A stretch of 64,000 nt of DNA from Runella zeae DSM 19591 (GCF_000423565.1 NZ_KE384037.1:422934-486933), one strand, 5' to 3'; positions 9,215 through 18,937 are shown, counted from the stretch's first letter. The notes: generated by a model from the letters alone, not told the origin. Made by a program: numbers and translations.

Positions 9215-12130
9215 ATGTTTTACGTTTCTAATACCCACTTTTCGTTTGAAGAACTCACCCGTGATTTTGCGGGAGAATTATATTTTGATTCATCAGTGAC
9301 GCATCAAGCCATCAAAAAACTCTATGCTACCGATGCGTCTGTTTATCAAGAAATGCCCTTGGCAGTAGCACTACCCCGTACCGTAGAAGATATTCGGCGG
9401 CTTATCACTTGGGCTACTACCCACCAAGTCACCCTGATTCCAAGAGCTGCCGGCACTTCTCTTGCAGGGCAAGTAGTAGGTAATGGCCTAGTGGTGGATA
9501 TTTCAAAATATTTCAATCAAATCTTAGAAATCAACCCCGAAGAGCAGTGGGTCAGGGTGCAGCCGGGCGTAGTAAGAGATGATTTGAATGTAGCACTCAA
9601 ACCTTTTGGACTGATGTTTGGTCCCGAAACGTCCACCGCCAACCGCGCCATGATTGGAGGGATGATTGGGAACAACTCCTGTGGACTGCACTCCATAAGT
9701 TGGGGAGCTACCCGCGACCACCTGTTGGAAGTAAAGGCTCTTTTGAGCGATGGCACAGAAGTTCTCTTTGGAAAACCTAGTAGCACTGAAGTAAAGTCCA
9801 ACTCTTTACAACAAAGTATCGTCCAAAAACTTTCAGAAATTGTATCACAAAACAAATCGTTGATTCGGGAAAAATTTCCTAAACAGAGCATCACTCGCCG
9901 CAATACAGGCTATGCTTTGGATGCCTTGCTCGACTCCCCAGACCTCGCCCTCGACCTCCCCAAACTTATTGCAGGGTCGGAAGGTACACTTTGTTTTGTT
10001 ACGGAAGCCAAACTCCATCTTTTACCTCTTCCTCCAGCTGAACTAGGCTTACTCTGTATCCATTGCACTACTTTACATGAGTCTTTGTTGGCCAACGGAA
10101 TCGCCATGAAGCACACGCCTCTCGCCTCTGAGCTAGTGGACAAATACATCATGGACTTTACCAAAAACCACAACGAATACCGGCACAATCGCTTCTTTAT
10201 CGAAGGGGACCCCGCCGCGATGCTGATGGTGGAATTTGGAGCTGACACTCGTGAAGAAGTAGAAGCGAAAGCGGCTGTATTGGTCGCCGAGCTAAAACTC
10301 AATCAGCTAGGTTATGCTTATCCTTTACTTTTTGGCGACGACTCCAAAAAAGCCTGGGACGTAAGAAAAGCGGGCTTGGGTTTGATTCGTAACCTACCGG
10401 GAGATGTTCAACCTGTCAACCTTATCGAAGACTGTGCCGTAGCCGTCGAAGATTTACCAGATTATATCCAAGACTTAGGGGAAGTACTCCAGAAGCATGG
10501 CGTTCACGCATCTTACTACGCTCACGCAGGTGCTGGTGAGCTGCACGTAGAGCCAATGGTCAACCTCAAAACCTCTGAAGGCAAAGCCAAATTCAGGGCT
10601 ATTTTGGCCGATACCGCCATTTTGCTTAAGAAATACAACGGCGCACTTTCGGGAGAGCACGGCGATGGTCGCCTCCGAGGCGAATTCATTCCTTTTATGA
10701 TGGGCGAAGAAGTGTACGCTTTATTTAGAGAAGTAAAACAGCTCTTTGATCCTAAGGGGATTTTCAACCGTGGCAAAATCGTGGATACGCCCCCCATGAA
10801 TGAGTTTTTGCGGTATCAGCCCGACCAAATCAATCCCAAAATTGATACGGTTTTTGATTTTTCAAAACAAGAAAGTATACTGCGCTTAGCCGAAAAATGC
10901 AGCGGCTCAGGCGACTGCCGCAAAACCCACATCACGGGCGGCACCATGTGTCCGAGCTACATGGCAAGCCGCCGTGAGCGCGATACCACCCGCGCCCGTG
11001 CCAATATGCTGCGGCATTTTTATACAACAGCTTCTAGTACACCCGCTTCGTCGGAAGAGACCAAAGAAATATTGGATTTGTGTCTTTCGTGCAAAGGCTG
11101 CAAATCCGAATGCCCTTCAAGTGTGGATATTGCTAAGATGAAAGCTGAGTTTTTGCAAAATTATTATGACCAGAAAGGAGTGCCTTTTCGTTCGCGTTTG
11201 ATTGCCAATTTCTCTCAGCAAATGCGTCTCGCTCGTATCGCGCCTTGGGGGTATAATATGATTTTTGGAAACGAATCTTTACGCCGCATCGCCAACAAAA
11301 TCGTGGGATTCCACCCCGACCGCACTATGCCCTTGTTGCACCGTACTACTTTGGAGGCTTGGGCAAAAAACCGCCATTCTACTACAGCATCCCCCAAATC
11401 TAAGGTTTATCTCTTTTGTGACGAATTTACTAATTATAACGACGTAGAAATTGGGCAAAAAGCCATCATCCTCCTAGAAAAGCTAGGCTATGAAGTGGTG
11501 ATTCCTAAACATATAGAAAGCGGACGGACGTATCTGTCAAAAGGACTGGTGAAAGAAGCAAAAAAAATAGCGATTCAAAACGTAGAAATGCTTCAAGGGC
11601 TTATTTCGGAACAAACGCCCTTGGTGGGTATTGAGCCTTCGGCGATTTTGACTTTTCGTGACGAATACCTCGACCTCGTACCCGAATCGCTCAGAGACGC
11701 CGCCCAAAAACTAGCCCAAAACGCTCTCCAATTTGATGAATTTATAGCCCGAGAAATAGATGCCAAACGCCTCACTTCTAGCCAGTTTGAAACTTCCAAC
11801 AAAGTCATTAAATTGCACGGGCATTGCCATCAAAAAGCTCTAGCGTCGCTCACACCTACCAAAAAAATGCTGTCTTTGCCCTCCAATTACAAAGTTCAGC
11901 TCATTCCGTCGGGTTGCTGTGGAATGGCGGGGTCTTTTGGTTATGAAGCTGAGCACTACGAGCTGTCGATGCAAGTAGGCGAATTGGTACTTTTTCCTAC
12001 CATCCGCCAACAACCCGAAGAAGTAGTGATTGCAGCCCCTGGCACAAGCTGCCGCCACCAAATCAAAGACGGTACAGGACGAAAAGCCAAGCATCCTATA
12101 GAGATTTTGTGGGAGGCACTACGGACTTAA
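9215..12130 (+). CDS. FAD-linked oxidase/4Fe-4S ferredoxin-type dehydrogenase (D-2-hydroxyacid dehydrogenase, YdiJ-like)
   Basis: A 971-aa fusion of a GlcD-type flavoprotein and a GlpC/GlcF-type iron-sulfur protein. Flavin part: FAD-binding PRAAGTSLAGQ, IGGMIGNNSCG, a C-terminal FAD-oxidase domain with HAGAGELHVEP and SGEHGDGRLRGEF. Fe-S part: CSGSGDCRK...GTMCPSY and CLSCKGCKSECPSSVD cysteine clusters, then CCG-type motifs HGHCHQKAL and PSGCCGMAGSFGY. This is the architecture of E. coli YdiJ (D-2-hydroxyglutarate dehydrogenase) and of D-lactate dehydrogenases that feed electrons to quinones. The exact 2-hydroxyacid cannot be told. The next gene follows after 12 bp. Confidence 0.9.
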   Translation: MFYVSNTHFSFEELTRDFAGELYFDSSVTHQAIKKLYATDASVYQEMPLAVALPRTVEDIRRLITWATTHQVTLIPRAAGTSLAGQVVGNGLVVDISKYFNQILEINPEEQWVRVQPGVVRDDLNVALKPFGLMFGPETSTANRAMIGGMIGNNSCGLHSISWGATRDHLLEVKALLSDGTEVLFGKPSSTEVKSNSLQQSIVQKLSEIVSQNKSLIREKFPKQSITRRNTGYALDALLDSPDLALDLPKLIAGSEGTLCFVTEAKLHLLPLPPAELGLLCIHCTTLHESLLANGIAMKHTPLASELVDKYIMDFTKNHNEYRHNRFFIEGDPAAMLMVEFGADTREEVEAKAAVLVAELKLNQLGYAYPLLFGDDSKKAWDVRKAGLGLIRNLPGDVQPVNLIEDCAVAVEDLPDYIQDLGEVLQKHGVHASYYAHAGAGELHVEPMVNLKTSEGKAKFRAILADTAILLKKYNGALSGEHGDGRLRGEFIPFMMGEEVYALFREVKQLFDPKGIFNRGKIVDTPPMNEFLRYQPDQINPKIDTVFDFSKQESILRLAEKCSGSGDCRKTHITGGTMCPSYMASRRERDTTRARANMLRHFYTTASSTPASSEETKEILDLCLSCKGCKSECPSSVDIAKMKAEFLQNYYDQKGVPFRSRLIANFSQQMRLARIAPWGYNMIFGNESLRRIANKIVGFHPDRTMPLLHRTTLEAWAKNRHSTTASPKSKVYLFCDEFTNYNDVEIGQKAIILLEKLGYEVVIPKHIESGRTYLSKGLVKEAKKIAIQNVEMLQGLISEQTPLVGIEPSAILTFRDEYLDLVPESLRDAAQKLAQNALQFDEFIAREIDAKRLTSSQFETSNKVIKLHGHCHQKALASLTPTKKMLSLPSNYKVQLIPSGCCGMAGSFGYEAEHYELSMQVGELVLFPTIRQQPEEVVIAAPGTSCRHQIKDGTGRKAKHPIEILWEALRT

Positions 12131-12142
12131 ACAGCCATAGAT

Positions 12143-13138
12143 ATGCGTTACTTTTGTATTTTACTCTTCTGTTGTATGCAGGGTTTTGCCCAATCCAATG
12201 TTTGGGTGAAGGGGTGTTTTGAAGGTTTTCCTTCATCAAAATATCAAATTTTCATTCAAGATTCGCTGCATTTTATTTCAAATGTGCCTTTACACCAAGG
12301 AAAAACCGACCAAAAAGGGAATTTAAAAGTTGATTTTGCGCTAGCTTATCCTCAAAAAGTGATCATCGAGTGCTTAGGCTATCAGCTTGATTTTTTTCTA
12401 ACACCCCACGATACTTTGATTTTTCACGCCCCTAATCGTTCTACCCTCCCAATTGTAAAAGGTAAAACAGCGCGCTTACATGATTTTTTGTACAAAAGCC
12501 TCTTGATGGGCAAAGATAGCCTCACAGCCAATCCTCTTTTTCAGCATATGTCGCTTGAAAACTACACTGTAATTATCAATGATTTAGCAGCCCAATCTTG
12601 GGAAAACTTTAGGCATCAGTGCGATACTACCAATCCCCACATCAACAAATATATTTGGGCTTCTTTAGAAGGACAGAAATATTTTAGAAAGCAGGCCTAT
12701 TTATTTTCAAAAGGAGAACTAGCCAAACAAGAACTAATCCGCCCGTCCATTACAGAAGATAGCCTCTATGTATCAGGCTTATATATGCAGGCGCTTCATT
12801 CGTTTTTTTTGTCGGGCCCCGAGGTGTACGTTCATCCTAATCCAGCATTTAGAAGAGGTGCCATGAGCCTTGACAGCATTGCGTTAGAAAATAAATACCA
12901 TCAGATTCATGAAACTTTGAGCAAAATTCCCAAAACTCGCCAAATCCTATTAGCCCAATTTATAAGAATGTATTTTTTCCCTTATATGTATATTGAGGGT
13001 AAAAGATTGCAGCCTTTTGTAAAACTCCTAGAAAAATACAAAGAAGATTTCCCTTCATCTCCTTATATTGCTCCGCTTGAGCGGTATATACAAGCTCTTC
13101 GCAGCGAAAAACTTTTTTTGGGAGGACCACCTCGCTAG
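12143..13138 (+). CDS. Secreted protein of unknown function
   Basis: A 331-aa protein with a clear signal peptide (MRYFCILLFCCMQGFAQ). Residues 20-100 (VKGCFEGFPSSKYQIFI, FFLTPHDTLIF) resemble the DUF4369-like N-terminal domain that precedes thioredoxin domains in Bacteroidota, but no thioredoxin CxxC motif follows; the rest is helical, with no motif I recognise. It starts 12 bp after the dehydrogenase gene and may share its transcript. It ends 3 bp from the convergent response-regulator gene. Function not assigned. Confidence 0.7.
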   Translation: MRYFCILLFCCMQGFAQSNVWVKGCFEGFPSSKYQIFIQDSLHFISNVPLHQGKTDQKGNLKVDFALAYPQKVIIECLGYQLDFFLTPHDTLIFHAPNRSTLPIVKGKTARLHDFLYKSLLMGKDSLTANPLFQHMSLENYTVIINDLAAQSWENFRHQCDTTNPHINKYIWASLEGQKYFRKQAYLFSKGELAKQELIRPSITEDSLYVSGLYMQALHSFFLSGPEVYVHPNPAFRRGAMSLDSIALENKYHQIHETLSKIPKTRQILLAQFIRMYFFPYMYIEGKRLQPFVKLLEKYKEDFPSSPYIAPLERYIQALRSEKLFLGGPPR

Positions 13139-13141
13139 GCT

Positions 13142-13795
13142 TCAATCAATCAAGTTGTGCTTAATCGCAAACCGCATCAAGCCGACTACCGTTTTTACAT
13201 CAAGTTTCTTGAAGATATTACGGCGATGGGTTTCTATGGTATTGGGACTAATATTAAGTAACTTAGCAATGTCTTCACTAGACTTGTCTTTGACGATATA
13301 ACGGATAATTTCGATTTCGCGCTTGGTAAGATTCGGTAATTCATCTTCTTTGCTGTGCCAATTCGCCACTACTACTGTAGCATTTTCAGCGGTATCTATT
13401 TCTAAATCAGCCCCAAAATACTTTTTCCCTTCTACTACTTCTTTGATTGCCCACTGAAGTTCTTCCAAACTTGAGCTTTTCAAAATATACCCCCATGCTC
13501 CTATCCGCATAGCCTCACGTACACGGGCCATGTCTTCCGTCATGGTTAGTAAAATCACTTTAATATGCGGCGAAATCTCTCTGGCCTTGACCGTAAAATC
13601 GATTCCGCTAAGTAAAGGCATACTTAAATCAGTAATCACCAGATCTACGGGCATTTGCTTAAGAAGCTTCAACGCTTCGATTCCATTGATGGCTTTTGCC
13701 ACTATCTCTACTGTTCCGAGGTTGGTAAGCAGGGCTTGTAGGCTTTCAAGAAAGATAGGATGGTCGTCAACTAATAATACTCTGGTAAGTCTCAT
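13142..13795 (-). CDS. NarL/FixJ-type response regulator (REC + LuxR HTH)
   Basis: A 217-aa two-component regulator. The receiver domain has VDDHP acidic residues, the phospho-acceptor Asp56 in VITDLSMP, Thr in LLTM and Lys in ILKSS. The C-terminal LuxR helix-turn-helix is LTKREIEIIRYIVKDKS...ISPNTIETHRRNIFKKL. No histidine kinase gene is adjacent, so it is an orphan regulator here. Upstream lies an unusually long gene-free stretch. Target genes unknown. Confidence 0.92.
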   Translation of the reverse strand: MRLTRVLLVDDHPIFLESLQALLTNLGTVEIVAKAINGIEALKLLKQMPVDLVITDLSMPLLSGIDFTVKAREISPHIKVILLTMTEDMARVREAMRIGAWGYILKSSSLEELQWAIKEVVEGKKYFGADLEIDTAENATVVVANWHSKEDELPNLTKREIEIIRYIVKDKSSEDIAKLLNISPNTIETHRRNIFKKLDVKTVVGLMRFAIKHNLID

Positions 13796-14640
13796 AAATC
13801 CAGTAAATATACTTTTAAAAGAGTTATCTCATACATTTTAAAAGAAACTGCCAAAGTATATCTCAAAAAGTTATTCGATAATCGTTACTCATCGTCTATA
13901 TTCTAAATAAAGAACATATGGATTCATGTTCTACTTAATCAAAAATATAGAGTCTAAAAAAAAACGTTGATAAGAAAAAAGGTCTTACCAACGTCATACT
14001 CAGCAAATGTTTTTAAAATGGCGATACGGGCACTTATTATACATTAATAGATGATTCAACCCAAATCTATAATCTTCATGTCTCCTTACTTTGAAATCAA
14101 GTATTACACTTATTAAAGTAAATTGACCGATTTTTATCGGTTTGAGTTCAACAATCTGAGGTTATGTGTTTCTAAATACTTCAAAATGCTTTTTCTGCTG
14201 ACAATAATGGTATCCTATCTATGTATCAATAAAACAATTAATTAATAATATATCTTCCCTAATCCTTCAGACCATCTTTATCAGCTTGTCTTATACTCGC
14301 CAAGGGACTTACTAGTTTCAGTTTACTGACCAGCAATATTAACAAGGCGAGTATAATTAAGCATAGCTTACAACTGAACCAATAACATAAACTTGAAAAT
14401 GAAACTTTTCAAAGAAACATTTTTGGGTAACAGTGTATAGCTTGTTGTCAATGTAGGATAGAGGTTTAGCGATACAAAGTTCTCACTATCAACTATATCA
14501 CACAATACTGGAAATCCAGTATTTTTAGCCTAATCTTAGCCTTTTTGAAGCAAAAAATATCATATTTACAGAAAAGTATAGGCTAACTAGGCCACAGTTA
14601 GGGCTAGTGTTACGTAAAAAAGGTTGTCTATAGACTCGCC
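13796..14640. other. 845-bp gene-free region with several inverted repeats
   Basis: No credible protein-coding frame on either strand. It contains a U-tract hairpin (13955-13994), a 6-bp hairpin (14126-14141, ACCGAT/ATCGGT), an 11-bp inverted repeat TTATACTCGCC (14291-14301) / GGCGAGTATAA (14346-14356) and a small palindrome TACTGGA/TCCAGTA (14506-14521) followed by T residues. It could hold a non-coding RNA or the regulatory region of the response-regulator gene. Confidence 0.5.
13955..13994 (-). terminator. Rho-independent-type terminator on the minus strand, with no gene directly upstream
   Basis: Read on the minus strand, ACGTTGGTAAG (13994-13984) pairs with CTTATCAACGT (13974-13964), 11 bp with one mismatch, followed directly by a long T tract (13963-13955). 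The nearest upstream minus-strand gene ends about 650 bp away. Confidence 0.65.
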
Positions 14641-15807
14641 TTACTTTGATTGAGCCAAAATCTGCAAGGCTGCTTCTAAGTACATTTCAGAATCTTGTTT
14701 GAAATAATTTTCTACTTTTTGGGGAGACTCTTTATGACCTAATCTTACTACTACCGCATTTTTGGAAGGAATTGCCCAAATCAACTGCCCTAATAGACCT
14801 CGCATACTGACGGTGGCGACTCCTTTATAAGACTGCATCCAAAACTGGTATCCATACGCCTGAAGAGGCCGCTGAGTCTTGGGGTCGAGAAGATAGGAAG
14901 CAGGCCGTTGTGCTTCTTTCATGTACCCTTCAGAAACAATCTGACGCCCTTTCCAATTGCCATTCCAAAGCATCAAATGCCCAAACCGAGCGAAATCCCT
15001 AGCAGTAGGGGCAAAACAGCAAAACGCTTTTTCACGGCCTTTGGGTTTATCGAGCATCCAAACCGCATCAGTCTCGCTGCCAATCAACTGAAATATCTTT
15101 TCGGAGGCCAAATCCGCGATTTTTTTGTTATATACTTTTTCCAAAACCAAGGCCAAAATTTCAGTATCTCCGCTTCGATATTCAAATTCCTTACCCGCAG
15201 GCTTTTCGGAAGCCAAATGCTCAATCACCCCTTCTATGTTTTCGCCATAGTATCCCAAGGCATTGTTGCTAAAAAAACCTTTGTCTCTTTCATGCCAATC
15301 AAGTCCCGTACTCATCGTCAAACAATGACGGATGGTAATTTTACTTTTTTCACCTTCCTCAAACGCCCCTAAGTACGCTTTGATAGGTTGATCCAAACTA
15401 CGAATTTTGTTTTCGTTGAGAGCAATGCCCACCAACATCGAAATGATACTTTTGGCCGCCGAAAAAGACTGACTCAGACTGCTAGTATCGGTATTTTCTC
15501 CATATTTTTCATAAAGCAATTTTCCGTCTTGAAACACCAAAAAAGCCGTTGTTCGATACTTTTCTAGGGTATCCAAGAGATTTTGGCTCACCACCGCTTT
15601 ATTAAAATTAGAATCTAAAGGCCAAGGCTCAGGCCGCGTAGAAGCCAACACCTGCCGCGTAGGGTGCTGCTTGTAGTCAATAATATCCACATCCCCTCTT
15701 TGAACGTAGTTTTTGATGTGTACCAATGGCGAAGTATAAGTCAGCCCTGTACCCACAAGGAGTAGTCCTACTAGGCCAAAAAGTAAATTGCGAGATAGTC
15801 TTTTCAT
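14641..15807 (-). CDS. Serine hydrolase, class C beta-lactamase-related
   Basis: A 388-aa member of the beta-lactamase/PBP4*/esterase superfamily. N-terminal membrane anchor or signal (LLFGLVGLLLVGTGLTY); the SxxK nucleophile motif is in SQSFSAAKSII; the YxN-equivalent is YRSGD; GLLGQLIW lies near the position of the C-terminal KTG/HxG motif. It is predicted periplasmic or membrane-anchored and to act on esters or peptidoglycan-like amides; there is no reason to call it a true beta-lactamase. Divergent from the YdjC gene with 64 bp between. The substrate cannot be inferred. Confidence 0.85.
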   Translation of the reverse strand: MKRLSRNLLFGLVGLLLVGTGLTYTSPLVHIKNYVQRGDVDIIDYKQHPTRQVLASTRPEPWPLDSNFNKAVVSQNLLDTLEKYRTTAFLVFQDGKLLYEKYGENTDTSSLSQSFSAAKSIISMLVGIALNENKIRSLDQPIKAYLGAFEEGEKSKITIRHCLTMSTGLDWHERDKGFFSNNALGYYGENIEGVIEHLASEKPAGKEFEYRSGDTEILALVLEKVYNKKIADLASEKIFQLIGSETDAVWMLDKPKGREKAFCCFAPTARDFARFGHLMLWNGNWKGRQIVSEGYMKEAQRPASYLLDPKTQRPLQAYGYQFWMQSYKGVATVSMRGLLGQLIWAIPSKNAVVVRLGHKESPQKVENYFKQDSEMYLEAALQILAQSK

Positions 15808-15871
15808 AAGTCCCTCAAGTAATTAAGGATAGGCTCGTTACTTTATGAGGCAAATATAAACGCTGGATTCC

Positions 15872-16864
15872 ATGAAATATCTTTTTCTATTTGTATTCTG
15901 TTTGCTAGGGAGCATCGGCAGCATGGCTCAAGAAACTTATGCCGAAAAATTGGGCTACCCCAAAGGCAAAAAAGTGATTATCTTCCACATCGACGACGCG
16001 GGCATGTCGTATGAGGCCAATCAAGGTACGATCCTTGCCATGGAAAAAGGCGTGGCCAATTCGGCCAGTGTGATGATGCCATGTGGGTGGGTACCTGCCT
16101 ACATGAAATACCTCCAACAACACCCCACTACCGACGCCGGCGTACATCTCACCCTTACTTCCGAATGGAAAGGTTATCGTTGGTTCCCACTATCGGGGCG
16201 CGACAAAGTGCCTGGCTTACACGACAAAGAGGGCGCCATGTGGTCAAATGTAGCAAGTGTGGTCAAAAATGCCTCCGCCGACGAAGTAGAAACCGAAATC
16301 AGGGCACAAATAGCCCGTTTTCGGCAGTTTGGGGTTGAGCCTTCACACATCGATTCACACATGGGAACGCTGTTTGGGTCGCCTGCTTTTACGGAGCGTT
16401 ATGTGAAAGTGGGTATTCAAGAAAAAATCCCCGTGATGTTTCCTGCGGGTCATGCTACGCTTATCTCCAAAGAGCGCAACAGCCCACCTCAAGAAATACA
16501 ACAGTTTCAGCAAATCGGCAAAATGCTTTGGAACGCGGGCTTGCCAGTGCTCGACGATTTGTTTGCTGATACTTATGGTTGGAAACTCGCCGCTAACGTG
16601 CCTAATACGGAGGAAAATTTACGTAAAATGAAAACCGAAAAATACATTGAACTCTTGAAAGAAGCCAAGCCGGGTATTACGATGGTAATCATGCACTGCG
16701 CTGCTCCCAGCGACAACTTCAAAGAAATCACCGATTCTTGGCCTACCCGTTACGGTGATTTTTGGGCGATGTTAGACCCTGCCTTAAAAACTTTTATCGA
16801 AAAAGAAGGCATCATTCTTACCACTTGGCGCGAAATGCGAGAGCGTAGAGCTAAAGTAAAATAA
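15872..16864 (+). CDS. Secreted YdjC/ChbG-family carbohydrate deacetylase
   Basis: A 330-aa protein with a signal peptide (MKYLFLFVFCLLGSIGSMAQ). The YdjC metal-site motifs are present: FHIDDAGMS (DD), GVHLTLTSEW (HxT), and HIDSHMG (HxxxH). A conserved MHCAAPSDNF segment lies near the end. ChbG/YdjC enzymes remove acetyl groups from diacetylchitobiose-type sugars; here the enzyme would act outside the cytoplasm, so the substrate is inferred only at class level. It stands alone between the serine hydrolase and the ABC transporter genes. Confidence 0.87.
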   Translation: MKYLFLFVFCLLGSIGSMAQETYAEKLGYPKGKKVIIFHIDDAGMSYEANQGTILAMEKGVANSASVMMPCGWVPAYMKYLQQHPTTDAGVHLTLTSEWKGYRWFPLSGRDKVPGLHDKEGAMWSNVASVVKNASADEVETEIRAQIARFRQFGVEPSHIDSHMGTLFGSPAFTERYVKVGIQEKIPVMFPAGHATLISKERNSPPQEIQQFQQIGKMLWNAGLPVLDDLFADTYGWKLAANVPNTEENLRKMKTEKYIELLKEAKPGITMVIMHCAAPSDNFKEITDSWPTRYGDFWAMLDPALKTFIEKEGIILTTWREMRERRAKVK

Positions 16865-16884
16865 GATTTCCTAAGTATTTTTTT

Positions 16885-16956
16885 CAAAACCACAGAGGTG
16901 CACAGATACAACAAGGTTCTATTTCCTTGGTATGTATTCTGCCTTCTGTGGTTTTG
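16885..16956. repeat. Long-loop inverted repeat (CAAAACCACAGA / TCTGTGGTTTTG)
   Basis: Perfect 12-bp arms at 16885-16896 and 16945-16956 with a 48-nt loop, in the gap between the YdjC gene and the ABC ATPase gene. The arms resemble the ACCACRGAGAA arms of the hairpin at 46575-46628, so both may belong to one family of dispersed palindromes. Confidence 0.55.
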
Positions 16957-17149
16957 TTTTGGTAGTATAAATGGGATTCAACAAACGTTATTCTATATTT
17001 TTAGATAAAAGTCACCCATTCTCAGAAATTTCATGAGCAATTTTCTAATATTCATCTGCCTGTACTGCCTTTAATCCCAAAAAAGATAGTTTAAGTATGG
17101 TTTTTTTTATTTTCGCAAAAACCTTCAAAACCTACAAACTAATTTTTAC

Positions 17150-18031
17150 ATGCAGCTAACGATTACCAATCTTTCGAAAACGTATTCCAATGGCGTACAA
17201 GCTCTTAAAGACGTTACGCTCACGATTCCTCAAGGAATGTTTGGACTTTTAGGCCCCAACGGTGCGGGGAAAAGCTCCTTAATGCGCACCATTGCTACCC
17301 TTCAAGAGGCTGACAGTGGCAGTATTGCGCTCGATGACTTGGATGTTTTACGCCAAAAGGAAGAGGTACGTAAAATTCTAGGATACTTGCCTCAAGAATT
17401 TGGGGTATATCCGCGTGTGAGTGCCGAAACCATGCTTGACCACATCGCCGACCTAAAAGGAATTTCGAATCGTGGTGAGCGTAAAGACATCGTTACGGCT
17501 CTTTTACAAAAAGTAAACCTCTACGAAGCCCGTAAGAAAAACTTGGGGACGTATTCGGGAGGGATGAAACAACGCTTTGGTATTGCACAGGCGCTTATTG
17601 GCAATCCCAAACTCATCATTGTCGATGAACCTACGGCGGGCTTAGACCCTGCCGAACGCAACCGATTTCACAACTTGCTGTCCGAAATTGGCGAAAACAC
17701 GATTGTGATTCTTTCAACGCACATTGTGGAAGATGTTACCAACCTTTGCTCTCACATGGCTATCATCTGTTTGGGCGAAGTAGTGTCCAAAGGGAATCCA
17801 AACGAGTTGGTAAAAAGCCTTGAAGGGAAGGTATTTAAGAAAAGTATTGAGAAACACGAGCTGAACGACTATCGCGAAAACTACCAAGTGATTTCGACTT
17901 CCCTGAAAATGGGTAAAACACAAATTAGGGTCATCGCCGACGAGCCACTCGAAGGTTTTGAAGCGGCTACGCCTGATTTAGAAGATGTGTATTTCTCAGA
18001 AATCACAGTTCGACAAGGGCTGGCGGTGTAG
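17150..18031 (+). CDS. ABC transporter ATP-binding protein
   Basis: A 293-aa ATPase with Walker A GPNGAGKSS, Q-loop region YLPQEFG, signature YSGGMKQRFG, Walker B LIIVDEPTAGLDP and H-loop STHIVED. It would power the polytopic partner encoded at 18991-22635, the next transporter gene on the strand. The two are separated by about 960 bp of palindromic repeats and a nuclease gene, which looks like an insertion between genes that are probably meant to be cotranscribed. The substrate is not known. Confidence 0.92.
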   Translation: MQLTITNLSKTYSNGVQALKDVTLTIPQGMFGLLGPNGAGKSSLMRTIATLQEADSGSIALDDLDVLRQKEEVRKILGYLPQEFGVYPRVSAETMLDHIADLKGISNRGERKDIVTALLQKVNLYEARKKNLGTYSGGMKQRFGIAQALIGNPKLIIVDEPTAGLDPAERNRFHNLLSEIGENTIVILSTHIVEDVTNLCSHMAIICLGEVVSKGNPNELVKSLEGKVFKKSIEKHELNDYRENYQVISTSLKMGKTQIRVIADEPLEGFEAATPDLEDVYFSEITVRQGLAV

Positions 18032-18298
18032 TTTTTTTTGTCATTCCGACGAAGACCTTTTGTCATTCCGACGGAGGCCCTTTTGTCATTCCGACGGAGG
18101 CCCTTTTGTCATTCCGACGGAGGAGGAATCTAAAGCGTCGAATGCTCATTGGAAGGATGTAGACCCCTCCTATCGTCGGGGTGACAAATGGTTTCTTTTG
18201 TGCCCCCCGACATTTGCCTTGTGACCCCGAACATTTTCTTTGTCATTCCGACGGAGGAGGAATCTAAATCCATGTCACCTTTTTGCTCTTTATAAATC

Positions 18299-18595
18299 AT
18301 GAAAGATCACTCGTATTATGTCTACATTTTAACAAACTATAGTAAGACGGTTCTTTATGTTGGCGTTACAAATAATTTGGTGCGACGATTAGATGAGCAT
18401 AAGCAGGGTTTAAGCGGATTTACGGCTAAGTACAATTGCTTTTATCTTCTTTACTGGGAGCATCACAAATACGTTTACAACGCTATCGAACGTGAGAAGG
18501 AAATAAAAGGTTGGCGGAGGTCAAAGAAAGAAACACTTATCAATGAGTTTAATCCTGAATGGAAATTCTTAAACGATGAAATTCAAGACCAATGA
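18299..18595 (+). CDS. GIY-YIG domain nuclease, embedded in repeats
   Basis: A 98-aa single-domain endonuclease-like protein of the UvrC N-terminal fold: YYVYILTN (GIY-like strand), LYVGVTNNLVRRLDEHK (YIG-like strand plus catalytic Arg), and a helix with EREKEIKGWRRSKK supplying the conserved Glu. The terminal FNPEWKFLND is characteristic of small Bacteroidota GIY-YIG proteins. It lies between a left-end half repeat (18238-18275) and further repeat units (18602 on), an arrangement suggesting it belongs to the repeat element. Whether it cuts or mobilises the repeats is inference. Confidence 0.88.
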   Translation: MKDHSYYVYILTNYSKTVLYVGVTNNLVRRLDEHKQGLSGFTAKYNCFYLLYWEHHKYVYNAIEREKEIKGWRRSKKETLINEFNPEWKFLNDEIQDQ

Positions 18596-18713
18596 AACCC
18601 TTTGTCATTCCGACGGAGCCCTTTTGTCATTCCGACGGAGGAGGAATCTAAAGCGTCGAATGCTCATTGGAAGGATGTAGACCCCTCCTTCGTCGGGGTG
18701 ACAAAGAAAATGG

Positions 18714-18937
18714 CGGGGGTGACAAAGAAAATGTCGGGCTGACAAAAGAGCAAGTCAGGTCACAAAGGAGTTTTCTGTCATTCCGACGGAGGAGGAATCT
18801 AAAGCGTCGAATAGTACGCGGTGTGGTAGACCCCTCCTTCGTCGGGGTGACAAAAAAAATGGCCGGGGTGACAAAGAAAATATCGGGGGTGACAAAGAAA
18901 ATGTCGGGCTGACAAAAGAGCAAGTCAGGTCACAAAG
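18714..18937 (+). repeat. 54-bp identical direct repeat, offset 170 bp
   Basis: Bases 18714-18767 and 18884-18937 are identical, including two right-end half-units and the AGCAAGTCAGGTCACAAAG tail. Each follows a full repeat unit, so a roughly 170-bp block has been duplicated in tandem; the copies' inner parts differ (GCTCATTGGAAGG versus AGTACGCGGTGTGG). Confidence 0.8.

Noticed and set aside
14641..15807. Calling the serine hydrolase a resistance beta-lactamase
   Set aside because: Only the SxxK and a YxS-type motif fit; no typical class C KTG was found, and the family is mostly esterases or peptidases.
16865..17149. Possible small RNA before the ABC ATPase gene
   Set aside because: Only the long-loop inverted repeat is seen; no promoter-terminator pair identified.
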